Below are positions 27,540-36,300 of a stretch of DNA of 64,000 bases, one piece after another (the stretch's first letter is position 1; every line of letters begins with the position of its first letter). A program made the position numbers and the translations under genes. Origin of the DNA: an uncultured Clostridia bacterium (GTDB taxonomy: Bacteria > Bacillota > Clostridia > TANB77 > CAG-508); the NCBI GenBank assembly GCA_944393465.1, contig CALYAG010000004.1, forward strand, positions 27,537 to 91,536, in the 5' to 3' direction. The notes beneath the pieces were generated by a model, which did not search any database, was not told the origin of the DNA, and saw only the letters and a program-made list of their open reading frames with translations.

Positions 27540-28715
27540 TTATTTTGATATTTGATATGGAGATGAGCTTGTTCCTTCTCCTCCTGTTACTTTTATGCTT
27601 GATGGTAGTGTTACAACTGGACATAAATAATTCGTCGCAACTATAGTTCGGTTATCCGATTCATAGCAACACATTAAAGACGATCTTCCTTGTAATCCAA
27701 AACCAACTTTTTTTGTTCCATCAACTGTATTAGATTCACAATCAACTGCACGAGTAGCAATCCAAGATACAAATTTAATCATATCGTAAAAATTATCATT
27801 ATAATATTCACTTGATAAAGGAATTTTATAATATGTTTGTGTAACAGTTAAAGTATTTGCATTATTGTAATCTTGAGTTGTTAGATCTGAACTAGCGCTT
27901 TTATTTAGTCCATCATTTTTAGTGCTTGTACTATTTATTCCTGAACCTATTTCTTGTGCATATAAACTTGGATAATAACTATATCCCAAATTATATGTTT
28001 TAGTATCTCCATATTTTACTCCATCAGTAGATACATAATCATCTCTATATTTTTTTCCAGCATCATTATAATGTTTTTCTATATCTTCCAAATTTATGTT
28101 TCTTCCAACTGCACCTAACGAGCTATTACTATATAATTTCTTTCCAATATCATTTAATATATATACTCCATTATTATATCCATTAGCACCATTTAGCGTT
28201 ACTCTATTATTATTAGTATTAGTACTGTCTGGATATATATCTACTGTTCCTTCTTTGTTTATACTTATTATTCTCCACTTAAAACTTGTGTTTTGAGAAA
28301 TAGTCTGGTCAGAAGAATATCCACTATAAGTTGATGACAAATAGTAATCACTAGCTGAATCTGGTGTATAATCAATATAGTCCCCTATCTCTAACATATC
28401 AAGAGTTCTTCTTGTTCCTGTTATTTTCTCGCCCTTTACATAGCAAGTTTTCCCCCATGCTACATCTTCTGGTCTGGCTGTGGCATCAAATGTATTTAAA
28501 CTTTCTAATGTTCCTGTTATTCCCCCTATTGTAATCCCTTTTTTAATATAATTTGCAACTAGCGTTGAGCCTGCATTTGCTGTTGCTGCATAGCCCTCAC
28601 TCATTATTCCATCATTGCTTACTATGTTTGTAGTAATTACTATTGCCACTATAACTGCAACTAGCAATACTGCTATAAATCCTATTATCTTTTGCTTTTT
28701 ATTTAGTTTTTTCAT
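27540..28715 (-). CDS. Membrane-anchored surface protein under leader module 1
   Basis: 391 residues: MKKLNKKQK, one hydrophobic helix (about 11-30), then an extracytoplasmic region. It shares YIKKGITIGGITGTLESLNT...DATA with the protein at 38056 (YIKEGITLGGVTGTLKDLDT...DATA), so the two are paralogues at their N-termini. The C-terminal part (FKWRIISINKEG, GTSSSPYQI) looks like repeated surface-protein modules but I do not recognise a named domain. CAAGGAGGAGAATAAA precedes the ATG at 28715. It lies about 68 bases after an attenuator terminator. Confidence 0.75.
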   Translation of the reverse strand: MKKLNKKQKIIGFIAVLLVAVIVAIVITTNIVSNDGIMSEGYAATANAGSTLVANYIKKGITIGGITGTLESLNTFDATARPEDVAWGKTCYVKGEKITGTRRTLDMLEIGDYIDYTPDSASDYYLSSTYSGYSSDQTISQNTSFKWRIISINKEGTVDIYPDSTNTNNNRVTLNGANGYNNGVYILNDIGKKLYSNSSLGAVGRNINLEDIEKHYNDAGKKYRDDYVSTDGVKYGDTKTYNLGYSYYPSLYAQEIGSGINSTSTKNDGLNKSASSDLTTQDYNNANTLTVTQTYYKIPLSSEYYNDNFYDMIKFVSWIATRAVDCESNTVDGTKKVGFGLQGRSSLMCCYESDNRTIVATNYLCPVVTLPSSIKVTGGEGTSSSPYQISK

Positions 28716-28782
28716 TTTATTCTCCTCCTTGATATTTTTTCAAAATCATGTAAATGCGTACGCTCTTTTTGACACAAAGCAT

Positions 28783-28838
28783 AAAAAAGCTATGCACTTT
28801 AAACGAATTTTACGTTCGTCTAAAATACATAGCTTTTT
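28783..28838 (-). terminator. Attenuator terminator, leader module copy 1
   Basis: On the minus strand AAAAAGCTATG...CATAGCTTTTTT with a long inner stem (TTTTAGACGAA/TTCGTTTAAAG) and six T's. The upstream ACATAG can instead pair with the CTATGT of the terminator arm, so an antiterminator is possible. Confidence 0.85.
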
Positions 28839-28871
28839 CTCTATGTTGACATAAATTTGTTTTATTAAACC

Positions 28872-28928
28872 CTACGATATATATATATATATATATACAG
28901 CCCCAAGGCTTTCAGCGTTTTTTGCCAT
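28872..28928 (-). CDS. Leader peptide, module copy 1 (18 residues)
   Basis: ATG at 28928, with GAGGAG nine bases upstream. The product is MAKNAESLGAVYIYIYIS, ending in a Tyr-Ile repeat encoded by a 21-base AT tract and stopping right after it. The same core is in the peptides at 39335 and 21696. The start of the mRNA, predicted from the promoter at 28955-28983, is about 20 bases before the ATG. A terminator and then a surface-protein gene follow. It is best read as a regulatory leader; a stand-alone small protein is the alternative. Confidence 0.7.
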   Translation of the reverse strand: MAKNAESLGAVYIYIYIS

Positions 28929-28954
28929 TTTTTTTTACTCCTCAACTTTTCTTT

Positions 28955-28983
28955 ATTATATATTTTTGAATCTATTTTTTCAA
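28955..28983 (-). promoter_or_regulatory. Sigma-A promoter of leader module 1
   Basis: TTGAAA (28978-28983) and TATAAT (28955-28960) on the minus strand with a 17-base spacer, 27 bases before the leader ATG. Copy 2 has the same hexamers, spacer and distance. Confidence 0.8.
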
Positions 28984-29043
28984 CGAATTTTTTATTTAAA
29001 AATTGTGTGTCAAACTGGATTGCCCCTATTGACATCTTTTCTT

Positions 29044-29628
29044 TTATTTTTCTACATACTCTTTTCCATTCCAAGTTATTTCTGTTTTCTTTCCATTTCT
29101 GTTGTTTTCTTTTATTTTGTCATAAAGTTCATCTGATATATTAAAATCTTGCATTTCTTTGCCGTCAGATTTTCTGGTTAAGTATGCATATCTTTCATCA
29201 TCTCCAAGTTCATCTACAGTATAAGTTTCTCCCTTCTTTCTAAATTGTTCCGCTTCTTTTTGCTGTTCTTTTAATATACTTGATTTTTCTAAGTTTATCT
29301 CAGCTTTTATTGTTTTATTTAATTCTTCGTCATATCTTAGATTTCCTTGGTCGTCTAAAATATAAAAGCCTTTTTCTTGTCCTAAGTACATACCTTTTTG
29401 AAGTTCTTCATATTTGCTATCTAAACTGTACTTATATACTCCCCTATTTTTTACTTCATAAACTTCGCCATGACTTTTTATTATGTCTCTAGTTTTATCT
29501 TGCAATTTTACTTTTGATGCATCTGTTAGTTTATTATTGGCTATTGCTGTTGTTAGTTCATTTATCAGTTTTTCTCCAACATCTTTAGTAAAATCACTTA
29601 TTTTTCCTAAAATACTATTTAATTCCAA
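29044..29628 (-). CDS. Hypothetical Lys/Glu-rich helical protein
   Basis: About 194 residues, rich in Lys, Glu and Asp, without membrane segments or signal peptide; it reads as mostly helical and soluble. I choose the TTG at 29628 because GAAAGGAG lies nine bases upstream; the open frame extends further. Some repeats of YDEELNK/LYDKIKE style are visible, but no known domain. It lies upstream of leader module 1 on the same strand, so its own terminator, if any, must sit in the 29000-29040 gap. Confidence 0.6.
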   Translation of the reverse strand: MELNSILGKISDFTKDVGEKLINELTTAIANNKLTDASKVKLQDKTRDIIKSHGEVYEVKNRGVYKYSLDSKYEELQKGMYLGQEKGFYILDDQGNLRYDEELNKTIKAEINLEKSSILKEQQKEAEQFRKKGETYTVDELGDDERYAYLTRKSDGKEMQDFNISDELYDKIKENNRNGKKTEITWNGKEYVEK

Positions 29629-29723
29629 TTTATAATTCTCCTTTCTTTCTCTCAATTTTGTTTTTTCTATATTCTGTCCACAATTTATTTATCTCTTTTT
29701 AATCTTTAATTTGTTATAAAATT

Positions 29724-30701
29724 TTAACCGTTTCCATCCAAATTAATATTTACTTTTCTTATATCTATAGTATTTCCATCACTTGTTAGCCAAAATGACC
29801 CTACTTCATCACCATTTGCCTTATCTGTTCTAAGAATTTGTGTACCACTTTCTTCTAATCTTTTAATTGCTTTGTCACTTGGAAGATTATATGAATTGTT
29901 TTTGCCTACTTCAATTATTGAATATTGTGGTTTTACCTGTTCTAAAAATTTTGTAGAACTGCTTGAATTTGAGCCGTGATGACCTACTTTTAATACATTG
30001 ACTTTGTTCCAACTTCTAGAATTTTCAACCTCTGTTTCTGCATCTCCCATAAATAAATATTTTGTATTATTATATGTAAGTTCTATTACTAAAGAACTAT
30101 TATTGTCTGATGTGCCTTCTTCTTCCATTGCTGACATTATCTCAAAGTGTGCATCTTCAAATATAAATACTTCTCCCATTGTTGGATGTTCTATTGGTAT
30201 ATTTTTTTCTTCTGCCGCTTCTACTGCATTTTTATAATCTGTTCCATTTTTACCTACTGTTGGAATTAAAAATGTACCAATTTCCATGCTTTTTATAACG
30301 TCATCTATTCCGCCAATGTGATCTTCATCTGCATGAGTTCCAACTAAATAATCAATTTGAGTTATACCTTTTTCTTGCAAAAAGCTAACAACATTTTTAC
30401 CGTCACTGTTATTTCCGCTGTCTATTAGCATAACCTCATCATTTAATTTAATTAGCGTACAATCTGCTTGTCCTACATAAAAAAATATGATGTTTAACTT
30501 GTCATTGTTTAAATCAACTTCATCCGCATTTTCTATGCTTGCAGATGTAGTAATTTGCACTTCATTTGCTGAGGCTTCTTTTGCTATATTATTGGATGTA
30601 TCTAAGAAGTAATCTGTTCCAAAATATCCTGAAACACACAAGAATATAAATACTATTATAGTTATTATAAAATTATTTGACTTTTTTCTTCTTTTGCTCA
30701 T
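29724..30701 (-). CDS. ComEC/Rec2-like metallo-beta-lactamase-fold hydrolase, membrane-anchored
   Basis: 325 residues: N-terminal anchor (about 10-28), then an MBL domain. IIFFYVGQADCTLIK, LIDSGNN, THADEDHIGG (metal-binding HxxxDH), MGDAE and KVGHHGSNSSS fit the C-terminal hydrolase part of ComEC. Stand-alone versions exist in many Firmicutes; they may be secreted or surface nucleases or phosphodiesterases. The channel part of ComEC is missing, so DNA uptake cannot be assumed. GGTGGAAA precedes the ATG. Confidence 0.85.
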   Translation of the reverse strand: MSKRRKKSNNFIITIIVFIFLCVSGYFGTDYFLDTSNNIAKEASANEVQITTSASIENADEVDLNNDKLNIIFFYVGQADCTLIKLNDEVMLIDSGNNSDGKNVVSFLQEKGITQIDYLVGTHADEDHIGGIDDVIKSMEIGTFLIPTVGKNGTDYKNAVEAAEEKNIPIEHPTMGEVFIFEDAHFEIMSAMEEEGTSDNNSSLVIELTYNNTKYLFMGDAETEVENSRSWNKVNVLKVGHHGSNSSSSTKFLEQVKPQYSIIEVGKNNSYNLPSDKAIKRLEESGTQILRTDKANGDEVGSFWLTSDGNTIDIRKVNINLDGNG

Positions 30702-30750
30702 TTTCCACCTACTTTTGCTTATTATATCACACTTCCATAAAGTGTCAACC

Positions 30751-30960
30751 TTTTTCAGTTGGGGACGGTCCTTTTTCGAAAAAATTTTCAGTTGGGGACG
30801 GTCCTTTTTTGAAAATACTTAAATAAAAGCCAAAGCAATATGTCTATTTTCCATTCTCAAGCTGGAGCAAGCAGCGACCCGCGCCGAGAATGAGAAAATA
30901 GACATATTGTTTGGCTTAAGTTGATTTTTTTCGATTTAGGACCGTCCCCAACTGAAAATT
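30751..30960. repeat. Composite repeat: GGGGACGGTCC arms around long-hairpin copy B
   Basis: Two direct copies of TTTTCAGTTGGGGACGGTCC (30751 and 30785) and one inverted copy (30931-30958) flank hairpin copy B (30827-30917). The block directly abuts the yunB stop codon at 30961. A similar composite lies at 33366-33582, so the pair brackets yunB and sipL. Confidence 0.85.
30827..30917. repeat. Long-hairpin intergenic repeat, copy B
   Basis: Almost identical to copy A (1913-2001) but with GCCAAA/TTTGGC at the outer stem where A has GCCCAA/TTGGGC, a paired change that keeps the stem. Confidence 0.85.
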
Positions 30961-31678
30961 TTATCCCATCATGTTCATTGTATCTTCTGCACTTATTCCC
31001 TCTAAGTCATAGTATGCGTCTGGTATATCTCCAGATATTACAGTTTCTGATATTAATACTTGTGCAGTTATATTCTCATCTACATCTTTAAATGGTGTTA
31101 GCAAACTTACATTACAGTTTACGTTTATATATAGTCTGTGTAGTGTTTGATTTACTCCCATTTCTTCAAATTCTGACTTTAGCTCAGTTGTAACTTCTCC
31201 TATTGTAGACATTCTCACTTCTAAGTTTGGTCCTCTTCCAGAAAGCAGGGTTATTCCTGTAAAACTTCCTAACCTTATATAAAATTTGCTTATGGTTGTG
31301 TCATTTAATTTTTCTTGAATTTCTAAAGCAATTTTGGAATTAAGTTTATTTATATTTATTGAATTCATTTTAATTAAACATACATCATTTGCCTCATCTT
31401 TTTCTATTGTGCATAAATCATCATAAGTTATATTTTGCATATTATCTAAGCAAGCCTCATTTGCAAACTCAGTAGCTAAGCTTCTTGCTTTTACTCTGCA
31501 TTGTCTTTCGATAATTGGTGTAATGGCTTTTATTATTGTTGTTGCCGTAAAGTATCCTATTATTATTATTACAATTAAAATCACAATTCTACGCTTATAT
31601 GGTTTTATATAGCCATTACCGCCAATTTCTGTTTATATTTATTCTAGGTAGCCTAGGTCTTGAGTAAATTCTATCCAT
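30961..31678 (-). CDS. yunB: Sporulation protein YunB, probable frameshift near the start
   Basis: YunB is a conserved sporulation protein under mother-cell control. The open frame (RIVILIVIIIIGYF anchor, then ARSLATEFANEAC and ...GVNQTLHRLYINVNC) covers the family domain but has no good start. An ATG at 31678 opens MDRIYSRPRLPRININRNW in another frame, a basic start like that of known YunB, and stops just before the main frame begins. Removing one C at about 31619-31623 joins them into GNGYIKPYKRR. So I read this as one gene with a single-base insertion. It is followed directly by a repeat block; sipL is upstream. Confidence 0.8.
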
Positions 31679-31754
31679 TTACCCTCTTATTCTCTGCCTT
31701 GCTAAGTAATTTAGCAAAAATTTTCAGGCTATCCATACTAATTTTGAAATACAT

Positions 31755-33287
31755 TTAAGCATTTACTCCTGCACTTTTGGTTATAAATAATTGCATTCCT
31801 GGAGTTAATGTGTCTTGCGATAATCCATTGCTTTCTTTTATAATTTGCATTGTGCTTTTAAATTCTTTAGCGATTTTCCACAAATTATCCTCTTTTTTAG
31901 TAAAATATATTACCATATTATATTCACTATTTTCGCTATTTTCTGTTTCTTTTACATCACATATTTCATTAAGTTTTATCTCCAAAGACGAATCAACTAT
32001 AAATTCTATATCTATTTTTACATCTACCTCTCCACCTGGTAAAATTGTAAAATCTTGCAAAGGAACACTCATATCTATTTTTACTTGGCTGTTTTTACTA
32101 ATTCCTACGCATGACATTTTATAATTAATTGGAAGTTCAAGTACGCTTGTTCCCAAGTCTGTCATATTATTTAATGAATGCATAAATGTAACATTTACAT
32201 TTCCGCTTAGCTCAATTGCATCATTTCCAATTCGCATACTATCTATATTTACTCTTACATCTGCATCATATATTTTTTCATCACCAATATTTAAAAGTTG
32301 CTTTTCTCTAATGCTATATACATCATGAAAAATCTTTTTATTTTGCATAGCCTTAATTTGTTTTTGCTCAAAACTTAAATTTCTACTTGGACTATACAAA
32401 TCTTCTATTGTATTTATTTCTTTTGTTTCATAACTAGATGCTGTAATTTCAATTTCTGCTTCTACATATATTGAATGCTCTTGCATACTATTTGGCTTTA
32501 TTACTAAGTTTCTAATTTCATATTGCATATCACAAACATTTTCTTCCGAAATATTTTCCATATCTATAAATCCCATTATTGGCAGTGTTGCCGATACCGT
32601 GCTTATTCTGTTATCTTCTGTTAAATACATTATTTTTAATTTAGCATCAGCTTTTGCCAATATTTTATTATAACTTATTTTTGTGTCCTTATTTGTTATA
32701 TCCATATTAACTTTTAATATTTCTGTTAAATTATCTACACCATCGATTGAAACAGTTTCTTTCACTTGAGCCTTTGTTTTTGCAGTTCCTAGCAAAGAAT
32801 TTACAGTAACTTTTCTTTCTAATTTTTGCAAATCTTGTATATCATTAATTCCTGTAACAAACTCTTCTTGATTGTTTGCAAATAGCTTAATATCAAAGTC
32901 TAACATAGCTTTTACATTTATTTTTCTTTCATTTACAATTCTCGCTTCTACACTTTTTAAACTTGTATTTACTTCTGCTATTTGATCTGCTTTTGCATTT
33001 TCTATATTTTCTATTTGAGAAAAATCTATTACATAGTTAATCGCCCTTATCTCATGCTTTCCATCTTCTTCCGAACTGTATATTGTATATGTATTTATCC
33101 CTCCATCTATTCTAACTTTTCCGTCCATTACTTCTTTTTTATAAATTGTTACTATGCCACTTGCCGAAATTATATTATATATGTCTGGTTTTATGTCTGG
33201 AACTATGCAATCTCCTTCACAAATTGCAGTGTCCAATTTTTGAGCCACAATTTGATTAATGGATATTTTGTTTTTTTCTAACTCCAT
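31755..33287 (-). CDS. sipL: SipL-like protein (SPOCS domains plus LysM)
   Basis: 510 residues: repeated DUF3794/SPOCS-type domains (about 20-440) and a C-terminal LysM (about 458-505, YFTKKEDNLWKIAKEFKST...LTPGMQLFI). In Clostridioides difficile SipL joins SpoIVA to the spore and is needed for coat assembly. Length and layout match. Its start MELEKNKISINQIV has GGAGG about 9 bases upstream. It is upstream of yunB on the same strand, so the two may be co-transcribed in the mother cell. Confidence 0.88.
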   Translation of the reverse strand: MELEKNKISINQIVAQKLDTAICEGDCIVPDIKPDIYNIISASGIVTIYKKEVMDGKVRIDGGINTYTIYSSEEDGKHEIRAINYVIDFSQIENIENAKADQIAEVNTSLKSVEARIVNERKINVKAMLDFDIKLFANNQEEFVTGINDIQDLQKLERKVTVNSLLGTAKTKAQVKETVSIDGVDNLTEILKVNMDITNKDTKISYNKILAKADAKLKIMYLTEDNRISTVSATLPIMGFIDMENISEENVCDMQYEIRNLVIKPNSMQEHSIYVEAEIEITASSYETKEINTIEDLYSPSRNLSFEQKQIKAMQNKKIFHDVYSIREKQLLNIGDEKIYDADVRVNIDSMRIGNDAIELSGNVNVTFMHSLNNMTDLGTSVLELPINYKMSCVGISKNSQVKIDMSVPLQDFTILPGGEVDVKIDIEFIVDSSLEIKLNEICDVKETENSENSEYNMVIYFTKKEDNLWKIAKEFKSTMQIIKESNGLSQDTLTPGMQLFITKSAGVNA

Positions 33288-33365
33288 TTTGTCCTTTACC
33301 TCCTTAATTATGTTTTAATAATATATATGCTTTGAGGCGCAAAAAAGAACCTATTAATTTTGAAT

Positions 33366-33582
33366 TTTTTTCAGTTGGGGACGGTCCTAAATCGAAAAAA
33401 ATTTGCTTAAGCCAAACAATATATCTATTTTCACATTCTCGGCGCGGGTCTCTGCTTGCTTAAGCCTTGAGAATGAAAAATAGACATATTGCTTTGGCTT
33501 TAATTTAAAAATTTTGAAAAAGGACCGTCCTCAACTTAAAAAAGCAAAAGATTTTCGATTTAGGACCGTCCCCAACTGAAAA
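33366..33582. repeat. Composite repeat: GGGGACGGTCC arms around long-hairpin copy C
   Basis: TTTTTTCAGTTGGGGACGGTCCTAAATCG on the left, then hairpin copy C, then inverted units AAGGACCGTCCTCAACTT and CGATTTAGGACCGTCCCCAACTG. This is the mirror of 30751-30960. It lies in the 350-base gap between sipL and veg; I see no gene there. Confidence 0.85.
33409..33500. repeat. Long-hairpin intergenic repeat, copy C (inverted)
   Basis: The reverse complement aligns with copies A and B, with the loop diverged (GGCTTAAGCAAGCAGAGACCCGCGCC). The stem is kept, including the CATATTG/CAATATG part with one mismatch. Confidence 0.8.
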
Positions 33583-33641
33583 AATCACCGAAAAAAGAAC
33601 GCCTTTGTGGCGTCCTAAAATTCGTTAATTACTTTCAAAAA

Positions 33642-33941
33642 CTATAAAGCAGCTTTTATTTTCTTTGGCGTTTTTACTAAAGGAGGAATAAGTGGGCTAT
33701 ATCCTTCTCCATCGAAAACATCTACCTCTACTGTTCTTGTTAACACATCTTTATATTGATAAGATACGCTTCTTTTGTTTTCTTCATACTTTACTATGAA
33801 TATGTTAGTATAAGCTTTTTCTATAGTAGCTTCTTTTTCAAACGACTTACTCCTTCCTAAAGATCCTTTGACAATTATCTTTTGACCAATTTTGTCCCTT
33901 ATGTCTGATTCTAAGTTTGCAATATCATTTTGGTAAATCAT
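33642..33941 (-). CDS. veg: Veg protein (DUF1021)
   Basis: 99 residues. IRDKIGQKIIVKGSLGRSKS and the KAYTNIFIVKYEENKRSVSYQYKDVLT stretch fit the Veg family (DUF1021), a small beta-rich protein that affects biofilm and spore outgrowth in Bacillus. The ATG at 33941 has AGGTGATAAA upstream; the longer frame to 33962 has no site. It carries a short basic C-terminal tail not typical of the family. Confidence 0.85.
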   Translation of the reverse strand: MIYQNDIANLESDIRDKIGQKIIVKGSLGRSKSFEKEATIEKAYTNIFIVKYEENKRSVSYQYKDVLTRTVEVDVFDGEGYSPLIPPLVKTPKKIKAAL

Positions 33942-34174
33942 TTTATCACCTACTTTTCTCAATATGCTTTTAGTTTATCATCAAATTTGACAAAAGTCAA
34001 AGACGAAAAAATGGAGGAATGCCTTGTCATTCCTCATTTTTAGGTATTTATTTATAATTATTACATTTATATTACATTTGCATTTTTTGTCAAAATTTGT
34101 CGAATATTTGTTTATGTTTAGTATTATTGTTAACAATATTAAAATTTATATTTTGCTATATTAATAAGATTTTC

Positions 34175-35068
34175 TTATTTCAAATAAATCTCTGGATTTA
34201 TATTGCTTCCATCTTTTAATAGTTCAAAATGTAAATGATTATCTTCTGCTACTTCAAATACGCTACTGTTTCCTACAGTTCCTATTGTTTGACCTTGAGT
34301 AACCTTTTCACCTTCTTTTACAAATTCTGCTGAAAGCAAACTTGAATAAACACTTGTATAGCCATCATTATGTTCTATTGTTACAGTTAAACCATATCTA
34401 GGATCGTTTTTTATTGATTTTACTGTGCCATCAGCTGTAGCTTTGACTACAGTAGTTCTATCTGCTTTTATATCTATTCCTAAATGTGTTATCCACTCTT
34501 CAAGAGTTTCTGAATATATTAAATTATCTTTTGCAAATTCTTTAATTACTTCTCCTTCTACTGGAAATATAAATTGAGTTTTGTTTACGTTGTCCTCTGT
34601 TTTTTTAGCATCATTTGATTGAGTTTGATTTTCAGTAGTATTACTATTGTTTGTTTCCGAATTTTCCTTATTTTCATTAATTGCGGTTACATTTGCCCCA
34701 ACTTCTTTTCCTTCTGTTTGATTTGTAACATTTGAAGAGCTAGTTGTGTTGTTAGAAATTATATTGTTTGTAGTTAAAGATTCTTTTATTTCATTAATCT
34801 CATTGTCATCTTCTTCCGCATTATCTCCGCCCACATTATTTTGTTTTAAAACTTGATTTACATTTTTGCTTAAGTCTGAACTTGCTGATTCTATGCTATT
34901 ATGCTCATTTGTAATTTTATTATAACTAAGATTTCCTACTGTAGTCTCTTGACTCATTGACGCCACAATTGCAATTATAAGTAAAATTATAGCAATTATA
35001 AAGCTAACTAATTTTCCCCATTTTACTTTATCCTCTAAATTATTATTGTTTCTCTTCTCTCTTCTCAT
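34175..35068 (-). CDS. spoIIQ: SpoIIQ, LytM/M23-domain forespore protein
   Basis: 297 residues: a membrane helix (about 16-37), a low-complexity Asn/Ser/Thr linker (about 70-150) and a C-terminal M23 domain (about 165-297). The zinc motifs look intact: HLGID and HLHFEL. SpoIIQ pairs with SpoIIIAH across the septum during engulfment; in Clostridia it keeps the metal site that Bacillus SpoIIQ lacks. It follows spoIID, the clostridial order. AAGGAGGATATATATG is the start region. Confidence 0.9.
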   Translation of the reverse strand: MRREKRNNNNLEDKVKWGKLVSFIIAIILLIIAIVASMSQETTVGNLSYNKITNEHNSIESASSDLSKNVNQVLKQNNVGGDNAEEDDNEINEIKESLTTNNIISNNTTSSSNVTNQTEGKEVGANVTAINENKENSETNNSNTTENQTQSNDAKKTEDNVNKTQFIFPVEGEVIKEFAKDNLIYSETLEEWITHLGIDIKADRTTVVKATADGTVKSIKNDPRYGLTVTIEHNDGYTSVYSSLLSAEFVKEGEKVTQGQTIGTVGNSSVFEVAEDNHLHFELLKDGSNINPEIYLK

Positions 35069-35203
35069 ATATATCCTCCTTGAAATAATCTATTAATTTG
35101 ATTATTTCCTTAAATTAGGAAAATATACATTATTTGTTATAAAATAAAATGCTTTTCTCTACCTTATGTTGCTAAAATCTCTATAATATAGTTTTATATA
35201 GAA

Positions 35204-36214
35204 TTACATTTCCATAATTTCAACTCCAGTATAAAAATGTTTAACAATTTCTTCATAATTACTACCTTGCTTTGCCATACTGTCCGCTCCAGTTTGACTC
35301 ATTCCAACGCCGTGACCATAACCTTTAACAGAAAATTTTATATTATCCCCATCTATGCTCACTTCAAAATTTGCAGATCTTAGACCCAGAAGGGTTCTTA
35401 CTTCTACCCCTGAAAGATTTAAGTTACCTATTTTTATTGTTTTTACTCTACCAGATTCAGTATATTCTAATATTTGTATGCAATCTGATTGAGAATAATC
35501 AATTGAAAAATCTGCATGTTTTTCTAGAATTTTATTTTTTAATTCTTCTTTTGTAATAACTACTTCTGAGCTATATTGTGAATAGGCATCTTCTCCTGCT
35601 GTTTCAACCGATTGCAAGTATGGATAATTTGTTCCACCCCACACATTTACTGGTGCTTCTGTAGTGCCACCACTATTTGAATGGAAAAATGCATCAATAA
35701 CTTCTCCATTGTATGTAATTATTTTTCCTGCAGTAGTATTTACTGCTATTTCTATCTTCCTCCAGTTATTTTCTCTTTCAGCTTCATCCCACCTTGCCAT
35801 TCTATCTTCTTTAGATATCCAAGCTTGGCAACAACCAGAGTCATCACAAATGTCTGCATCACCATGTTTTCCATTATTATGTACAATTGAATATATAGTA
35901 TATGTTCTTGCAACCAAAGCCTGAGCATTTAATGCTTCTTGCTCAAAATTTGCAGGCATTTCTGCTGATACCACTCCTAAAAGATACGTATCTAAAGGTA
36001 ATTCTTCAATTTCTCCTGTATCTGCATGTAAAAGTTTTATTGTATCATATTGTTTATAATCATAATCTATCATTTGTATTTCTTCTGTTGCGTTTTCCAA
36101 ATTGTCATTTGTATCATTTTTAGCTTTGCCACTTACAGTATTTTTTGTAAAAATAATTGGTATGGCAAAAGTGCAAAATATGAGCATAAGCAATATAATA
36201 TATATTTTTTTCAC
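35204..36214 (-). CDS. spoIID: SpoIID, septal peptidoglycan lytic transglycosylase
   Basis: 336 residues: signal-anchor (about 4-22), then the SpoIID catalytic domain. GVVSAEMPANFEQEALNAQALVARTY contains the catalytic Glu; ICDDSGCCQAW fits the Cys pair that binds zinc in clostridial SpoIID; FFHSNSGGTTE and GYGHGVGMSQTGA are other family marks. It trims septal wall during engulfment together with SpoIIM and SpoIIP, which are not in the window. It lies between sigF and spoIIQ. Confidence 0.95.
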   Translation of the reverse strand: MKKIYIILLMLIFCTFAIPIIFTKNTVSGKAKNDTNDNLENATEEIQMIDYDYKQYDTIKLLHADTGEIEELPLDTYLLGVVSAEMPANFEQEALNAQALVARTYTIYSIVHNNGKHGDADICDDSGCCQAWISKEDRMARWDEAERENNWRKIEIAVNTTAGKIITYNGEVIDAFFHSNSGGTTEAPVNVWGGTNYPYLQSVETAGEDAYSQYSSEVVITKEELKNKILEKHADFSIDYSQSDCIQILEYTESGRVKTIKIGNLNLSGVEVRTLLGLRSANFEVSIDGDNIKFSVKGYGHGVGMSQTGADSMAKQGSNYEEIVKHFYTGVEIMEM

Positions 36215-36300
36215 TATGCCTCCTTTTCTTTGCAGGTTGACTTAATTTGTTTTTTATATATTTTAAAAGATTTGTTAATTAGAATCTAATTATTCTATTC

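Noticed and set aside
28865..29074. 69-residue ORF covering leader module 1 in another frame (ends LGLYIYIYIYRRV)
   Set aside because: It has no ribosome site, runs through the promoter of the leader, and the better-supported frame with GAGGAG gives the conserved 18-residue peptide.
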